NCBI RefSeq assembly: GCF_003075045.1
Contig: NZ_QCZD01000001.1
Span: forward strand, 1,140,867 to 1,204,866
Source of the DNA: Maribacter litoralis
Lineage (GTDB): Bacteria > Bacteroidota > Bacteroidia > Flavobacteriales > Flavobacteriaceae
Direction of reading: 5' to 3'
DNA length: 64,000 nucleotides
Position 1 is the first letter of the stretch. The number at the start of each line of letters is the position of its first letter. The notes under the pieces were generated by a model. That model was given only the letters and a program-made list of their open reading frames with translations. It had not been told where the DNA came from and did not search any database. Shown piece by piece: positions 53,552 through 63,931 of the stretch. The position numbers and the translations under genes were made by a program.

Positions 53552-53812
53552 ATTAGTCCAACTTATAATATAGGAATTAGCCGTATAGTAGTTGCTAAAT
53601 GGGAACGGGATTCTTCAAATAGATGGTCCATACCGATTAGTTTTGGGTTTGGGGGTACCACAAAAATTGGAAGATTGCCTGTAAATTTAAGCTATGAAGT
53701 ACATTACTATGAAAAATCTCCAGAATTAATAGGAACGCAATGGAACTTTAGATTTACGCTTTCTACAGGGATTCTTAATCTTCTTTTATATATTTACATC
53801 ACTGAAAATTAA
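53552..53812 (+). pseudogene. 3' fragment of an outer-membrane transporter-like gene
   Basis: An open frame of 86 codons without a usable start: WSIPISFGFGGTTKIGRLPVNLSYEVHYY then GTQWNFRFTL. This is the C-terminal barrel pattern seen in outer-membrane 'transporter'/phenol-degradation-type proteins (W.IP.G.G..KI, LPVN, GT.W..R). The upstream part is missing and the epoxide-hydrolase gene ends 24 bp before. A remnant left by deletion or recombination. Confidence 0.6.
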
Positions 53813-53848
53813 AACTATAGTATTATATTTTATCAACTAAACATAGGT

Positions 53849-54433
53849 ATGAGATCAATTTTACTTCTGTTTTTATTTTTTTGGGGATTTAATCTCCACG
53901 CTCAAGTCGAAAAACAAGTTTTTAGGATTGTTCATAACAATAAAAATATAGGTGTTCTTTATGCAAAAAAGAATCTGTTAGACGATAAGATTATTTATAG
54001 CAATCGAACAGAGATTAATACCCGAATACTAACCAAAATACAGGTAGATTATAATTATAAAGTGATTTATAAAAACGACTCACTTTTCAATGCCAATGTA
54101 TTAATCCTCTTGAATGAGAAAGAAAAAACAAATACATATACCGACACAGATGAGAATGTCTACATTTTTCATGAAAATGATAAAGAAAAAAACCGAATAA
54201 AAGAGACTATCACTTATAGTACTGTAAACCTGATTTTTGAAGAACCTGAAAATATCACCAAAGTATATGCAGAAGAATATGGAACCTTTCATTATCTAAA
54301 AAAAATTAGCTCTCATCTTTATGAAAAAACTAATCATAAAGGAAAAACCAGTAGCTACAAATATAAAAGCGGAAAATTACTGGAAGCAGAAATTGATACT
54401 GGATTTATTAGCTTTAAAATTATTGCCCAATAA
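53849..54433 (+). CDS. Exported DUF6134-like hypothetical protein
   Basis: 194 aa with a signal peptide (about 1-18, ending LHAQ). After it come short beta strands: FRIVHNNKNIGVLYAKKN, then FEEPENITKVYAEEYG and a C-terminal YKSGKLLEAEIDTGFISFKII. This resembles DUF6134 proteins of Bacteroidota, which are periplasmic and of unknown function. No catalytic motif or metal ligand cluster. No overlap with neighbours. Confidence 0.65.
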   Translation: MRSILLLFLFFWGFNLHAQVEKQVFRIVHNNKNIGVLYAKKNLLDDKIIYSNRTEINTRILTKIQVDYNYKVIYKNDSLFNANVLILLNEKEKTNTYTDTDENVYIFHENDKEKNRIKETITYSTVNLIFEEPENITKVYAEEYGTFHYLKKISSHLYEKTNHKGKTSSYKYKSGKLLEAEIDTGFISFKIIAQ

Positions 54434-54920
54434 ATACCCTAAAGCGTTAGTAAAACTGAGTATCCTTCTATTTTCAGAAAAGATTGCCTATTGGATTAAA
54501 TTCTAATCTTTAATAATTAGTAAATTACTTTTTGATTATGGATTGTCCTTATTTTGCCTTCAATACTGAGCTTCATATTAATGCATAGTTCAAGGAGGGT
54601 GAATGTCTCGGGAGTTAACCGGCTTTCTTGATGGATGACGTTTATTTCAAAGGCCTTTTGCAATGTTTCTTTGCCTCATTGCACATCCGCGGAATTTGAT
54701 ATCGACCGGGCATTTAACACATTTGCTCCTAAATATAAGTTTTCAAAAGCACGACTGCTAAAACCCGCATCAATTCCTAAATAAATCCTTATTGCAAGAT
54801 GTGTTATTTTTATTAGAGAACTTTGAATTATCTGTCCTCGAAATTGTCAATAAACTTCAATTTAATTTTACTTCTATTTTCGGAAATTTTTATTAATTGG
54901 TAAGTAATGAAAACACAAAA
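54434..54920. other. Gap with a possible transposase scrap
   Basis: About 490 bp. On the minus strand near 54600-54760 a broken frame reads FRSKCVKCPVDIKFRGCAMR, recalling the CxxCP zinc-like motif of IS1182-type transposases, interrupted by stops. Too short to be certain. Nothing else is recognisable before the promoter-like repeat at 54921. Confidence 0.35.
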
Positions 54921-55011
54921 ATTTGAGGATATAATTTCTGAATTTCGGGATACATTAGGTTTTAGAGATAGTTATAAATTTGTATAGAGCAAAAAAATAA
55001 AACTATCTAAA
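54921..55011 (+). promoter_or_regulatory. Shared upstream region, copy 2 (oleate hydratase promoter)
   Basis: ATTTGAGGATATAATTTCTG then AATTTCGGGATACATTAG match the region before the epoxide hydrolase, and the similarity continues through ATAAATTTGTA and AAAAAAATAAAACTATCTAA to the ATG, with a small insertion. The same activator should recognise both. Confidence 0.65.
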
Positions 55012-56946
55012 ATGGATAAAATAACATCAAAATTTGACAAAATATTAAGCGCATCAATTTATGTTGGAAATGTAGAGCATGACCCGGATGCAAGCAAAGA
55101 AGTATTGAGTAATTCAAAAGATAAGCCTATGCCTTTTCCTGATTTAACGGGAAACTATCAACGTAACAAAGGTATCCCTTCTAAATCATTTAAAGACAGT
55201 AAAGTATATATTGTAGGGAGTGGTATTGCTGGTTTGTCTGCGGCTTATTATTTTATTAGAGATGGACATATTCCAGGGAAAAATATTGTTTTTCTAGACC
55301 AACTCTCTATAGAAGGTGGTTCGCTTGATGGTGCAGGAAATGCTGAAGATGGTTATATCATCAGAGGAGGTAGAGAGATGGAGATGACTTATGAAAATCT
55401 TTGGGACATATTTCAAGATATTCCTGCTTTAGAAATGCCTGCTCCATATAGTGTTTTAGATGAATATCGTTTGTTAAATGACAATGACCCAAACTATTCA
55501 AAAGCCCGATTAATTCATAATAAAGGCGTTGTCAAAGATTTTAGCAAGTTTGGTTTAGAGAAGAAAGATCAATTAGCTATCGTAAAGCTTTTATTAAAAA
55601 AGAAAGAAGATTTAAATAACTTAACCATTCAGGACTATTTTAGTGAATCTTTTTTACAAAGTAATTTTTGGATTGTATGGCGTACTATGTTTGCGTTTGA
55701 GAACTGGCATAGTTTACTAGAGTGTAAATTATATATGCACCGTTTTTTACACCTTATTGATGGGATGAAAGATTTATCTTGTTTAGTCTTTCCCAAATAT
55801 AATCAGTATGATACGTTTGTAAAACCTTTAACCGAGCATTTGAAATCCAAAGGTGTAAAAATTCAGTTTGATACCTTGGTTAAAGATTTAGATATTCAAA
55901 TTAATTCTGAAGAAAAAATTGTAAAAGGCATTATTACTGAACAAAATAATAAAGAAGTAGTAATTGCTGTAAGAGAAAACGATTATGTAATTGTTACCAC
56001 AGGTTCTATGACTGAAGATACGTCGTATGGAACTAACACAAAACCAGCTATTGAAGCTATTGACAACAGTCAAAGTGGTAAAAGTGATGGTTGGAAATTA
56101 TGGAAAAATTTAGCAGCCAAATCGCCTGTTTTTGGAAAGCCTGAAAAATTTTGTGGTAATATAGAAAAATCAGCTTGGCAATCAGCAACGTTAACCTGTC
56201 GCCCTTCAGATTTAACTGAAAAGTTTAAAGAATATTGTGTAAATGATCCCTATTCAGGAAGAACAGCTACAGGAGGTATTGTAACCATTACTGATTCTAA
56301 CTGGTTGATGAGTTTTACCATTAACCGTCAACCTCATTATCCTACACAACCAGATGATATTTTAGTTGTTTGGGTTTATGCTTTATATATTGACAAACAA
56401 GGAAATCATGTTCAAAAAACTTTGCCTCAATGTACAGGTAACGAAATTTTATCTGAATTATGTTATCACCTTGGTTTGGAAAATCAATTAGAGAATGTAA
56501 TAGAAAATACTATTGTTCGTACTGCATTTATGCCTTATATTACCTCTATGTTTTTACCTAGAGCTGTTGGCGATAGACCAGAAATTGTACCTAACGGATG
56601 TAAAAATTTAGGACTTGTTGGCCAGTTTGTAGAAACTAAAAATGATGTTGTATTTACCGTAGAGTCATCGGTGAGAACTGCCAGAACTGCAGTTTATAAG
56701 TTATTAAATTCTAACAAGCAAGTGCCAGATATTGCAGGTGCACAATACGATATTCGCCATTTATTAAAAGCAACTAAAGCTTTAAATGATTATAAATCCT
56801 TTCCTGGTGAAGGAATTTTAAAACGTGTCTTAAAAAACACTTATTTTGAACATATTTTACCTATGGACGAAGAACCTGAAGAGCATCATGACTCTTTTAT
56901 TGCAGAGCAATTTGGAAAACTTCAAGAGTGGGCAAAAAGTCTTTAA
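55012..56946 (+). CDS. ohyA: Oleate hydratase (FAD-binding, MCRA family)
   Basis: 644 aa. Adds water across the C9 double bond of oleic or linoleic acid to give 10-hydroxy fatty acids. FAD loop [15 protein letters not shown] at about 67-81, EGGSLDG, and the catalytic stretch [17 protein letters not shown] with the conserved Glu at about 121. The C-terminal helical region ends at 644, normal length. It lies downstream of the shared AraC-type promoter. Family members detoxify unsaturated fatty acids or feed hydroxylipid metabolism. Confidence 0.95.
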   Translation: MDKITSKFDKILSASIYVGNVEHDPDASKEVLSNSKDKPMPFPDLTGNYQRNKGIPSKSFKDSKVYIVGSGIAGLSAAYYFIRDGHIPGKNIVFLDQLSIEGGSLDGAGNAEDGYIIRGGREMEMTYENLWDIFQDIPALEMPAPYSVLDEYRLLNDNDPNYSKARLIHNKGVVKDFSKFGLEKKDQLAIVKLLLKKKEDLNNLTIQDYFSESFLQSNFWIVWRTMFAFENWHSLLECKLYMHRFLHLIDGMKDLSCLVFPKYNQYDTFVKPLTEHLKSKGVKIQFDTLVKDLDIQINSEEKIVKGIITEQNNKEVVIAVRENDYVIVTTGSMTEDTSYGTNTKPAIEAIDNSQSGKSDGWKLWKNLAAKSPVFGKPEKFCGNIEKSAWQSATLTCRPSDLTEKFKEYCVNDPYSGRTATGGIVTITDSNWLMSFTINRQPHYPTQPDDILVVWVYALYIDKQGNHVQKTLPQCTGNEILSELCYHLGLENQLENVIENTIVRTAFMPYITSMFLPRAVGDRPEIVPNGCKNLGLVGQFVETKNDVVFTVESSVRTARTAVYKLLNSNKQVPDIAGAQYDIRHLLKATKALNDYKSFPGEGILKRVLKNTYFEHILPMDEEPEEHHDSFIAEQFGKLQEWAKSL

Positions 56947-56958
56947 ATAACAATTAAA

Positions 56959-56996
56959 AAAAATGGGCCTTGATGTTATTATCAAATCCCATTTTT
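56959..56996 (+). terminator. Terminator after oleate hydratase
   Basis: AAAAATGGG (56959-56967) pairs with CCCATTTTT (56988-56996), with a further TTGAT/ATCAA stem inside. Starts 13 bp after the stop. Confidence 0.75.
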
Positions 56997-57028
56997 ATAA
57001 AATTCAATATATACGTAATCTTTAAAAT

Positions 57029-57914
57029 GTGAATTACAAAAATATTACCGTAGCGGGAAGTGGCGTTTTGGATTACCAAATAGCATTTCAAGCGGCTTTT
57101 CATAATTTTAATTTAACCGTTTATGATATTAATGATGAAATGTTAGCAAAGGCTCAAGTAAAATTCACAACATGAGCACTGTTTTTAAAGGAGATTTAAA
57201 TGCTTAGTAGGCAGAAATAGAGGTTGATTTCGCTAATTTAAAGTACATCAAATTTAGCAGAAGCCGTAAAAAGATGCCGATATATTAATTGAATCCATAC
57301 CTAAAAACCCAAACATCAAAATAGATTTTTATAAAAAACTGGCTAAAGTTGCCGTAGAAAAAACCGTGTTTGCAACCGACTCCAAGCTTTTGCCAAGTTA
57401 ATTAGCGAGGGTTACTGGATGACCTTCCAAATTTTTATCGCTTCATTTGCTAATGATATTTGGAAATAAGATACCGTCTAAATTATGGGCGAACCAGCAA
57501 CAAACCCTGAGGTATACAACGATGTTGTTGCTTTTGCTAAACCTGTAGGTATTTAAGCCTTGCCCTTGTATAAAGAACAACCTTGTTATATATTAAACTC
57601 TTTACTAGTACCCTTTTTAAGTTCTGGCACAAGCCTTTTAGTTAATAAAGGAACAGCGGTTCAAACCATCGATAAAACTCATATGAAAGCCCTCTGGTGC
57701 TCCTATGTCCTTTTGCTTGGATATTTTAGGAATTAATACGTTGTACAACATTAATAAAATGGCTTCCGAAGAATCGGAAGATCCTTTAAAAATTAAAATG
57801 ACCGAATATTTAAAGGAAAACTTTGTAGACGCAAATAAATTAGGTGTTTCAACCGTAGAAGGTTTTTATACATATCCTAACCCTGCTTATAAAGATGATG
57901 ACTTTTTAACCTAA
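57029..57914 (+). pseudogene. 3-hydroxybutyryl-CoA dehydrogenase, heavily decayed
   Basis: Pieces in several frames line up with the bacterial 3-hydroxyacyl-CoA dehydrogenase: NYKNITVAGSGVL (with a GxGxxG glycine changed), LTVYDINDEML, ADILIESIPKNPNIKIDFYKKL, EKTVFATDS, then LDILGINTLYNINKMA and a C-terminal KLGVSTVEGFYTYPNPAY ending TAA at 57914. At least three frameshifts and internal stops separate them. The enzyme would have served fatty acid oxidation, so that step is lost here or supplied elsewhere. Confidence 0.85.
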
Positions 57915-58302
57915 AACACTTGTGTTTTTAATATTTTATTAGCCTTATTGGTTGCTATTTCAAAGCAGTCTCTTGCTTCAAAATATGCTATTGAGCATAT
58001 AATAGATGAACACTTTTACGTATAGTTCAAGGTCTCTAAACTAATTACCCTAACATGTGGTCTAGGCAAAATTCTGTTTCACAGTTGTTTACATCTTTAT
58101 GTGCGCATTTTTAGACTCCCTTTGTGATGTGTTCATTTTACTTTTCGTATATAGACCTATGGACCTAACCAGTAATTTTTTAATATGTGCTATTGAGAGA
58201 AATAACTCTACCAATTAAAAAATAACTAAGCTATTTATATTTAAAAAATGCAGGATGTTTTCAGTTAATCGGACGTATGCACGGTTAAACAGGGATATTT
58301 GA
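57915..58302. other. Noncoding gap
   Basis: About 390 bp, AT-rich, with no frame, repeat or strong hairpin that I can support. It separates the decayed dehydrogenase from the convergent patatin gene. Confidence 0.55.
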
Positions 58303-60643
58303 TCAATTTGATTGATTTATGGGAAATCCAATGCCAATAAAAAATCTAAGGTTATTGGTGCTATTTACCCAAGATAGATCAATATTTACAGGGCCAAGAG
58401 GTGATTTGAAGGAAACCATCGTACCAACAGAAGCCAAAAAACTGGGGGCATCATAATTTTCCCATTTACCTTTAGTGGAGAAAACATCGACAATAAAATC
58501 ATCAAAATTTCCAAAACCCACAGAGGCCATATTTATATGGGGTGTAAAATACAAATTACGAGTTGTATTTATTTGAAGCCCGAGGCCAACCTTTATAAAT
58601 TGACTAACTGCTAACTCGCTTTCCGTTAAACCAGGATATATGTAATGGTCATTCCTTGGATCTATAATATTTCCGCCTAAAAAATATTTAGCGCCATAAC
58701 CAAAAGTAGAAAAGAGATAATCATTTTCTTCCGTATTGTCTTCAAAGAGAAAACCAGAATTGAGGTCTACAATTCCAGTTAACTTTGCTGTAAAAGTAAA
58801 TCTTTCTTCAATGCCTAGATTCAACTTGGTGTAGTCATTAACGGCCACATCGATTTCAGCAATATTAGGGTCCGAATAGCTAACTTGGACGTTGTTGTGA
58901 AATGACCTTGATAGAATTGCTTGAATTTGAGTACCCTTGGTAGGGTATAGTACATCGTTGAAATTACTGTGTTTAAAATGTGTATATATCTCATAGGATT
59001 GAAAATTATATTGTTCTAAACTTAAAATATTGTCATTAAATTCGGGATTGATTGTTGGCTTTAATTTGCTGTATTCATATTTCACACCCAAGCCGGCATA
59101 GCTTTTTAACGAGCTTAAATTTCGATTAATTTGATTATCAAATTGAAAATATTGGAATTTGACCTTGTCAACATTTTCTCCTTCAATAAATATTTTTTGT
59201 TCAAGAAGCTGACCAAAAAATTCTGTTCTCCACCACCAGTCCCTGTCTCCTCCAAAATTTTTCTGATGTTGTAACCTTGCTTTTGGTTGCTCTGCTATAT
59301 CCAAGGTAATTAGAGAACGTGACGCCTCACCTATAATATTTCTACCAGTATAATTAGCAATAACTCCAGCCCCACGATACCCGTCAAAGTGTAACGATCC
59401 TTTAATTTGATGCTTTGATTTTTCAACTCCTTTTAAAGTGATACCAAATTTATTGTCATCTCTTAACCGTGTAAATTCAATATCTTTAAATATTGTTGTA
59501 ACCCATAGCTCTACCTAGCCCATCTTCAATTTCTTGAATGGAATATTTTTTATTAGGCTGCAAATCTGTTCTGGCTTTAACCAGTGCTAAGTTAGATTTG
59601 CTTATGTTATGATAAACAATGGTATCAAATATAAATTCGTTTTTTGTAATAGGAAGGTGATGCCTCTTTTGTTCAAATTTTTTCAATTTAATTGATAAAG
59701 CTACCAATGCATCAATATTTTGATTAGTAGCGGCCTTACCTTCTTCATAAATCTCGTTCACATTGAAAAAGTCTGCGGTAGAATATGTTAAATAAGGTGC
59801 GTGGTCAATGAGTATATCGCAAATTTGACGGTTTTTTGGCCGTTTAATATTACTATTTATCATATTCCCTTGAAATAGTAATGAACTAATATTATTCAAA
59901 CTTTCAATAGTTTTAGGGTTATCTCCTACATCACTCCCTATTATGATGTCTGCTCCTAAATTTTTAGCAACATCTGCAGGGAAATTATTTAATAATCCTC
60001 CATCTACTAAAAGTGTATTCTTATAACGAATTGGCGAAAAGACTCCGGGAATTGACATACTCGCGCGCATTGCAAAAGCAAGGGAGCCTCTATCTAAGAC
60101 AACCTCTTTTCCATTAATTATATCTGTTGTAACCGCCCTAAATGGTATAGGGAGATTATCAAATAACTCAATCTCATAACTAGGGATGGAAATAAAAGCA
60201 ATAAACTCTCTTAAATTTTGATCATTAATAAGATAGGCTCCAGTAGTGATTTTTCCCTTTTTAAGTTCTAATTCAATCAGGTATTTATTATACTCACTCT
60301 TTTCTTCTGCACCAACACTTTTTAGCGACACACCTCCCCCCAAAAGTTTTTCCCATTTAACATTTTTTGTAAGACTCGCAATACTGTCGCCAGAATACCC
60401 CATAGCATATAGTCCACCTACAATGCTCCCCATACTAGTACCCACTATCAAATCTGGAACAATATGTAAGGAATCTAATACTTGAAGCGTGCGAATATGT
60501 GCAATGCCCTTTGCGCCTCCTCCACTTAAAACCAAAGCTACTTTTGGTTTTTTTTCTTGAGCAAAAAGCGTTCGTGGTAAAAGTATGCAAAGGCATAATA
60601 ACAGTAGGTACAGGGTTTTGTTCTTTTTTAAATTTTTAAGCAT
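58303..60643 (-). pseudogene. Patatin-like phospholipase-Omp85 fusion, single frameshift
   Basis: Two frames (59486-60643 and about 58303-59500) make one protein of about 780 aa. The first has a signal peptide (ending LFAQ), the oxyanion SGGGAKGIAH, nucleophile Ser70 in GTSMGS and the DGG acid motif (LLVDGGLLNN). The second reads GITLKGVEKSKHQIKGSLHFDGYRGAGVI and a surface-antigen beta-barrel ending FFIGIGFP. They are offset by one extra base around AATATTTAAAG (about 59485-59495). The family (PlpD-like) has an outer-membrane barrel and a lipase domain. The shift may be real decay, a phase-variable site or a sequencing error; the catalytic half alone could still be made. Confidence 0.82.
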
Positions 60644-60923
60644 TTGAAAGTATTTGTTTTAGAGTGCTACTATTTCTAATTAACAAAGTATCTTAACAAT
60701 AATCTTGAATTAAATCGAGACAATAGAATAATTTTTATCTTCAGAAATAAATTATGAAAGGTTATTTAATTAAATGTAACCAATAATATTATTTGTATGA
60801 ATAGATTTTGGAATTTGAAACTAATTAAAATAGTTAGAACCAAAGAGCCCACTGAAAAAGTACCTCAAGAGATTGAAGTATATGTTAATAAAACCAATTT
60901 TTGAAAGGATTTTTTCAGTGACC
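60644..60923. other. Gap with small inverted repeat
   Basis: CACTGAAAAA near 60854 and its complement TTTTTTCAGTG near 60912 are inverted, with about 45 bp between; this could be a terminator or a mobile-element scar. A 35-codon plus-strand frame (about 60797-60904) is not called. Confidence 0.4.
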
Positions 60924-61397
60924 TTAATTAATATCCCCATATTTGATAATTTGTATGGCTTTTATATCAATTATTTTTTTTGAATTTCTCCACGCTCTCC
61001 ATGATCCCGCTGACCACAGTGCCCAAACAATTAAAACTGGTTGAAAGAAAAGCCTGATTAATCGGGCTCTATCTGAATCCAATGCCCCAAAGGCATCTTT
61101 TCCATCCAAATACTGAGCGATATTTCCGGGGAATACCAGCATAAAAAATAGCGCCAAAGCCCATCCAACTTTTCCACGGTACTTTGTCCAGAACAGTAAG
61201 GCCATGCCTAGGCTTATTTCAACAATTCCAGATAAAATAACAACGAAATCCTTACTTAATGGCAGCCAATCCGGTACCTGGGCCTGAAAATCTATCCGAT
61301 TGAACGTTAAGTGGCTATATCCGGCAAAAATCATGAAGAAGGCCAGTACTACTCTGAATATATTTTGAACAAGTGTTTTTTTTACTTTTTTTTTCAT
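60924..61397 (-). CDS. DoxX-family membrane protein, paralogue of 17174-17599
   Basis: 157 aa, four transmembrane helices, with LAFFMIFAGYSHLTFNRIDFQ, VPDWLPLSKDFVVILSGIVEI and MLVFPGNIAQYLDGKDAFG, nearly the same as the earlier DoxX. It has a longer C-terminal tail (KKIIDIKAIQIIKYGDIN). It lies 29 bp downstream of a truncated hydrolase on the same strand. Two so similar copies 43 kb apart suggest a duplication inside the island or separate capture. Confidence 0.8.
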   Translation of the reverse strand: MKKKVKKTLVQNIFRVVLAFFMIFAGYSHLTFNRIDFQAQVPDWLPLSKDFVVILSGIVEISLGMALLFWTKYRGKVGWALALFFMLVFPGNIAQYLDGKDAFGALDSDRARLIRLFFQPVLIVWALWSAGSWRAWRNSKKIIDIKAIQIIKYGDIN

Positions 61398-61426
61398 CCT
61401 TACGTTGTTTTAAATTGTTATATACT

Positions 61427-62327
61427 TTAAATAAAATTATTATTGGTCCATTCGAATATCTTCTTGTAAACCGTTTCTCTCACTGGCTTTTTGGATAGGA
61501 CCAAATCGTGCATTCCATTTTCTATCGTGCAAGACATTACGTTACCTTTGATTTTATTGGTGTAATATTGAATATGTTTGACGTTCAGAATAGCATCACC
61601 CACCATGAAACACTCAGGCCACTTTTTTTCATATATAGATTTACTGCTGTGTAATACAAGCGCTGGTACATCTAAACTTAGGTTATTTTGAATGTTTTTC
61701 TGAGCATTGTGGATAGCATTGATAAAGCCCAGATTTACTTTTGGAATGTCATGAGGTTTCCAAGCAAGCGAATAGTTCCATTCACCATATTTGTCAATAT
61801 GAAGGCTATGGCCATATAGTTTTGAAAAGCCGCTTGAAATCAACTTGTTTGGAGAATACTTGCTTAGAAACGATAATATAGGAATCCCTATCTTTCTTTC
61901 AATGAAATTGAGATTAAATTCATAAAAGGGACTGTTACAGATAATTCCCTGAAATAAGTCGCTATTTAAATGATTCCCTGCATAATTTGTTACAATGAGC
62001 CCACCTGTAGAATGCCCCATTAAAATAACTTCTTTGTTCTTTTCTGATTTAATGATTTGCAGGGACTTACTTATTTCCTCATCATATTCCAAAAGTGAAC
62101 GAACATTATTCAATTTTTGATGATTCAATAACGAACGGCCGTACTTCCGTAAATCCAGCGCGTAAAAATTATAACCTTCCTTGTTAAAACGTTTCGCCAT
62201 TTGGTCCTGAAAGAAATAATCGTTGAAACCATGAACGTATAAGATAGCTTTAGTGGTTATCGTATCTGATTTTCTACGTGTAGGCTTCCCTAAAAACAGG
62301 ACAGTAGATAATTCGAATTTATTAACT
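61427..62327 (-). pseudogene. Alpha/beta hydrolase, 5' end cut off by an IS3-type element
   Basis: Reading runs from about 62327 down: LSTVLFLGKPTRR, ILYVHGFNDYFFQDQ (HGF oxyanion), LDLRKYGRS, the nucleophile GHSTGG and a late His in NGMHDLVLSKKP, stop at 61427. The frame has no start before the IS left end near 62327, so the N-terminus is lost. An ATG at 62200 lies after the oxyanion motif and would give an incomplete enzyme. The pattern is that of serine aminopeptidase S33/monoacylglycerol lipase-like hydrolases, fitting lipid use. Confidence 0.75.
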
Positions 62328-62713
62328 TTAAATTCAAACTGTCACGATGAAAAACAGCAAGTTTAGCGAGAGCCAGATTATCAAGGCTCTAAAGGAGAAT
62401 CAACAAGGAAGATCCGTTGGAGATGTCTCTAGGGAATTAGGGATAGATAAGAGCACATTCTACTACTGGCGCAAGAAGTACGGCGGTATGGAACAACAGC
62501 AACTCAAGCGTTTAAAAGAGCTAGAGGACGAGAATAACAGACTAAAACAAATGTACGCGGATGTGAGTCTGGACAATAAGATGCTAAAGGACGTATTGTC
62601 AAAAAAGTTCTAAGACCTTCCGACAAGAGAGTTCGGGTAAAGTATCTGATCAAGGAATATGGGATTCCTATTGTTCGTGCCTGTAAGGTCACAGGTCTTA
62701 ACAGATCGATGTG
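62327..62713 (+). mobile_element. IS3-family element of another type, truncated by IS copy 2
   Basis: The left end starts around TTAAATTCAAACTGTCAC (62327). OrfA is intact and orfB is cut after about 30 codons by the IS at 62714. A 27-bp piece of the same left end, TTAAATTCAAACTGTCAC plus ATGAAA, is seen at about 43174-43200, so this IS type was once present there too. Confidence 0.8.
62347..62613 (+). CDS. IS3-type transposase OrfA (HTH), orphaned
   Basis: 88 aa: helix-turn-helix ESQIIKALKENQQG, LGIDKSTFYYWRKKY and a C-terminal coiled coil (EDENNRLKQMYADV). It ends at the A6G slip (TCAAAAAAGTTC). The following orfB frame reads VLRPSDKRVRVKYLIKEYG, GIPIVRACKVTGLNRSM up to the IS insertion at 62714. 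Without orfB catalysis it cannot move by itself. Confidence 0.85.
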   Translation: MKNSKFSESQIIKALKENQQGRSVGDVSRELGIDKSTFYYWRKKYGGMEQQQLKRLKELEDENNRLKQMYADVSLDNKMLKDVLSKKF

Positions 62714-62750
62714 TGGACTTGCAACAAAAAAGTGGACAATTAGATAAGAG

Positions 62751-63845
62751 TCATGCTGCTATTTTTTGATTATACAATTCTATTTCAATTTCCTCTATAG
62801 TCTTATATCCCAAAGAGGAGTGTATTCTTCTTCTGTTATACCAGGTCTCTATCCATTGGAAGACAGATAGTTCGGCTTCTGACCTTAGGTTATAGCTATG
62901 TTCATAGACCCATTCTACCTTTAGGCTCTTAAAGAACGATTCAGCTACTGCATTGTCCCAACAATTACCTTTTCTGCTCATACTTTGTTTTATCGATCCA
63001 TTATATCTTTTCAGGATATCTGTAAAAGTGGAACTGGCGTATTGAGACCCCCTATCGGAATGGAATATAAGTTCTTTTGTGATATTGTTCGATTTAATGG
63101 CCATATTCCATGCAGGGACTATAGTGTCGCCGGTACTTAAGGTTTGGCCCATCGACCATCCAACGACCTTCCGGTGGAACAGATCTATAATTACTGTTAA
63201 ATACATCCAGCCTTGTTTGGTCTTTATATAGGTGATATCCGATACCCAAACCTGGTTCGGTCTATAGACGGTAAAATCCTGATCTAATATATTGGGTGCA
63301 ACTGGATAGTTGTGCTTGCTGTGGGTCGTAGTTTGAAATTTACGCTTTCTTTTGGCAAACAGGTTATTTGCCCTCATTATCCTAGCTACCCTAGGTCTTG
63401 AGATGCAATATCCCCTTTTCCAGAGCTCCGCTTTGATCCTCGGTGCCCCGTAACTCCCAAAACTATCCTCATAAACATCTCGGATGGTAGATGATATGGC
63501 CTCGTTCTCCATCACTCTTTTGGAAGGAACCCTGCCCAACCAATCGTAATACCCGCTTTTGCTTATCTTGAACATTTTGCACATCTTCCCGACTGGAAAT
63601 TTAAATTTATGGTGTTTTATGAACCTATATTTTTCCTGTCGCTCTAGGAGAAGATGGCTATCGCCTTTTTTAAGATATCTCTTTCTAGTTCGGCATTCCT
63701 TAACTTCTTCTTCAATTCTGCAATTTCCCGTTGCTCGTCCGTTAATTTGGGGTTTCCCTTGCCCGGGAAACTGTTCCTGCCATAGGCATCCGATTCCCTG
63801 CGCCAACGGCTCAATACAGATGTAGGGATATCCAGTTCCCTGCAA
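62751..63845 (-). CDS. IS3-family transposase OrfB, copy 2
   Basis: 364-codon frame identical to copy 1, with the DDE residues in VWVSDITY, FHSDRGSQY and WDNAVAESFFKSLK. It is produced as OrfAB by a -1 shift at the A6G run (about 63666-63671). Looks active. Confidence 0.88.
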   Translation of the reverse strand: MQGTGYPYICIEPLAQGIGCLWQEQFPGQGKPQINGRATGNCRIEEEVKECRTRKRYLKKGDSHLLLERQEKYRFIKHHKFKFPVGKMCKMFKISKSGYYDWLGRVPSKRVMENEAISSTIRDVYEDSFGSYGAPRIKAELWKRGYCISRPRVARIMRANNLFAKRKRKFQTTTHSKHNYPVAPNILDQDFTVYRPNQVWVSDITYIKTKQGWMYLTVIIDLFHRKVVGWSMGQTLSTGDTIVPAWNMAIKSNNITKELIFHSDRGSQYASSTFTDILKRYNGSIKQSMSRKGNCWDNAVAESFFKSLKVEWVYEHSYNLRSEAELSVFQWIETWYNRRRIHSSLGYKTIEEIEIELYNQKIAA

Positions 63846-63931
63846 ATCTCGACAACGCTACCACGTGCGTAACTAAGTTCTACAGCTTTTTCCTTAAACT
63901 CTGCAGTGTAATTTCTTTTTTCTCTTGACAT
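63644..63931 (-). CDS. IS3-family transposase OrfA, copy 2
   Basis: 95 aa identical to copy 1: an HTH at about 8-45 and a leucine-zipper-like coil at about 62-90. The start lies about 65 bp inside the IS right end. Confidence 0.88.
   Translation of the reverse strand: MSREKRNYTAEFKEKAVELSYARGSVVEICRELDIPTSVLSRWRRESDAYGRNSFPGKGNPKLTDEQREIAELKKKLRNAELERDILKKAIAIFS

Noticed and set aside
54600..54760. IS1182-like transposase gene
   Set aside because: Only a CxxCP-like scrap is seen among stops; evidence is too thin for a pseudogene call.
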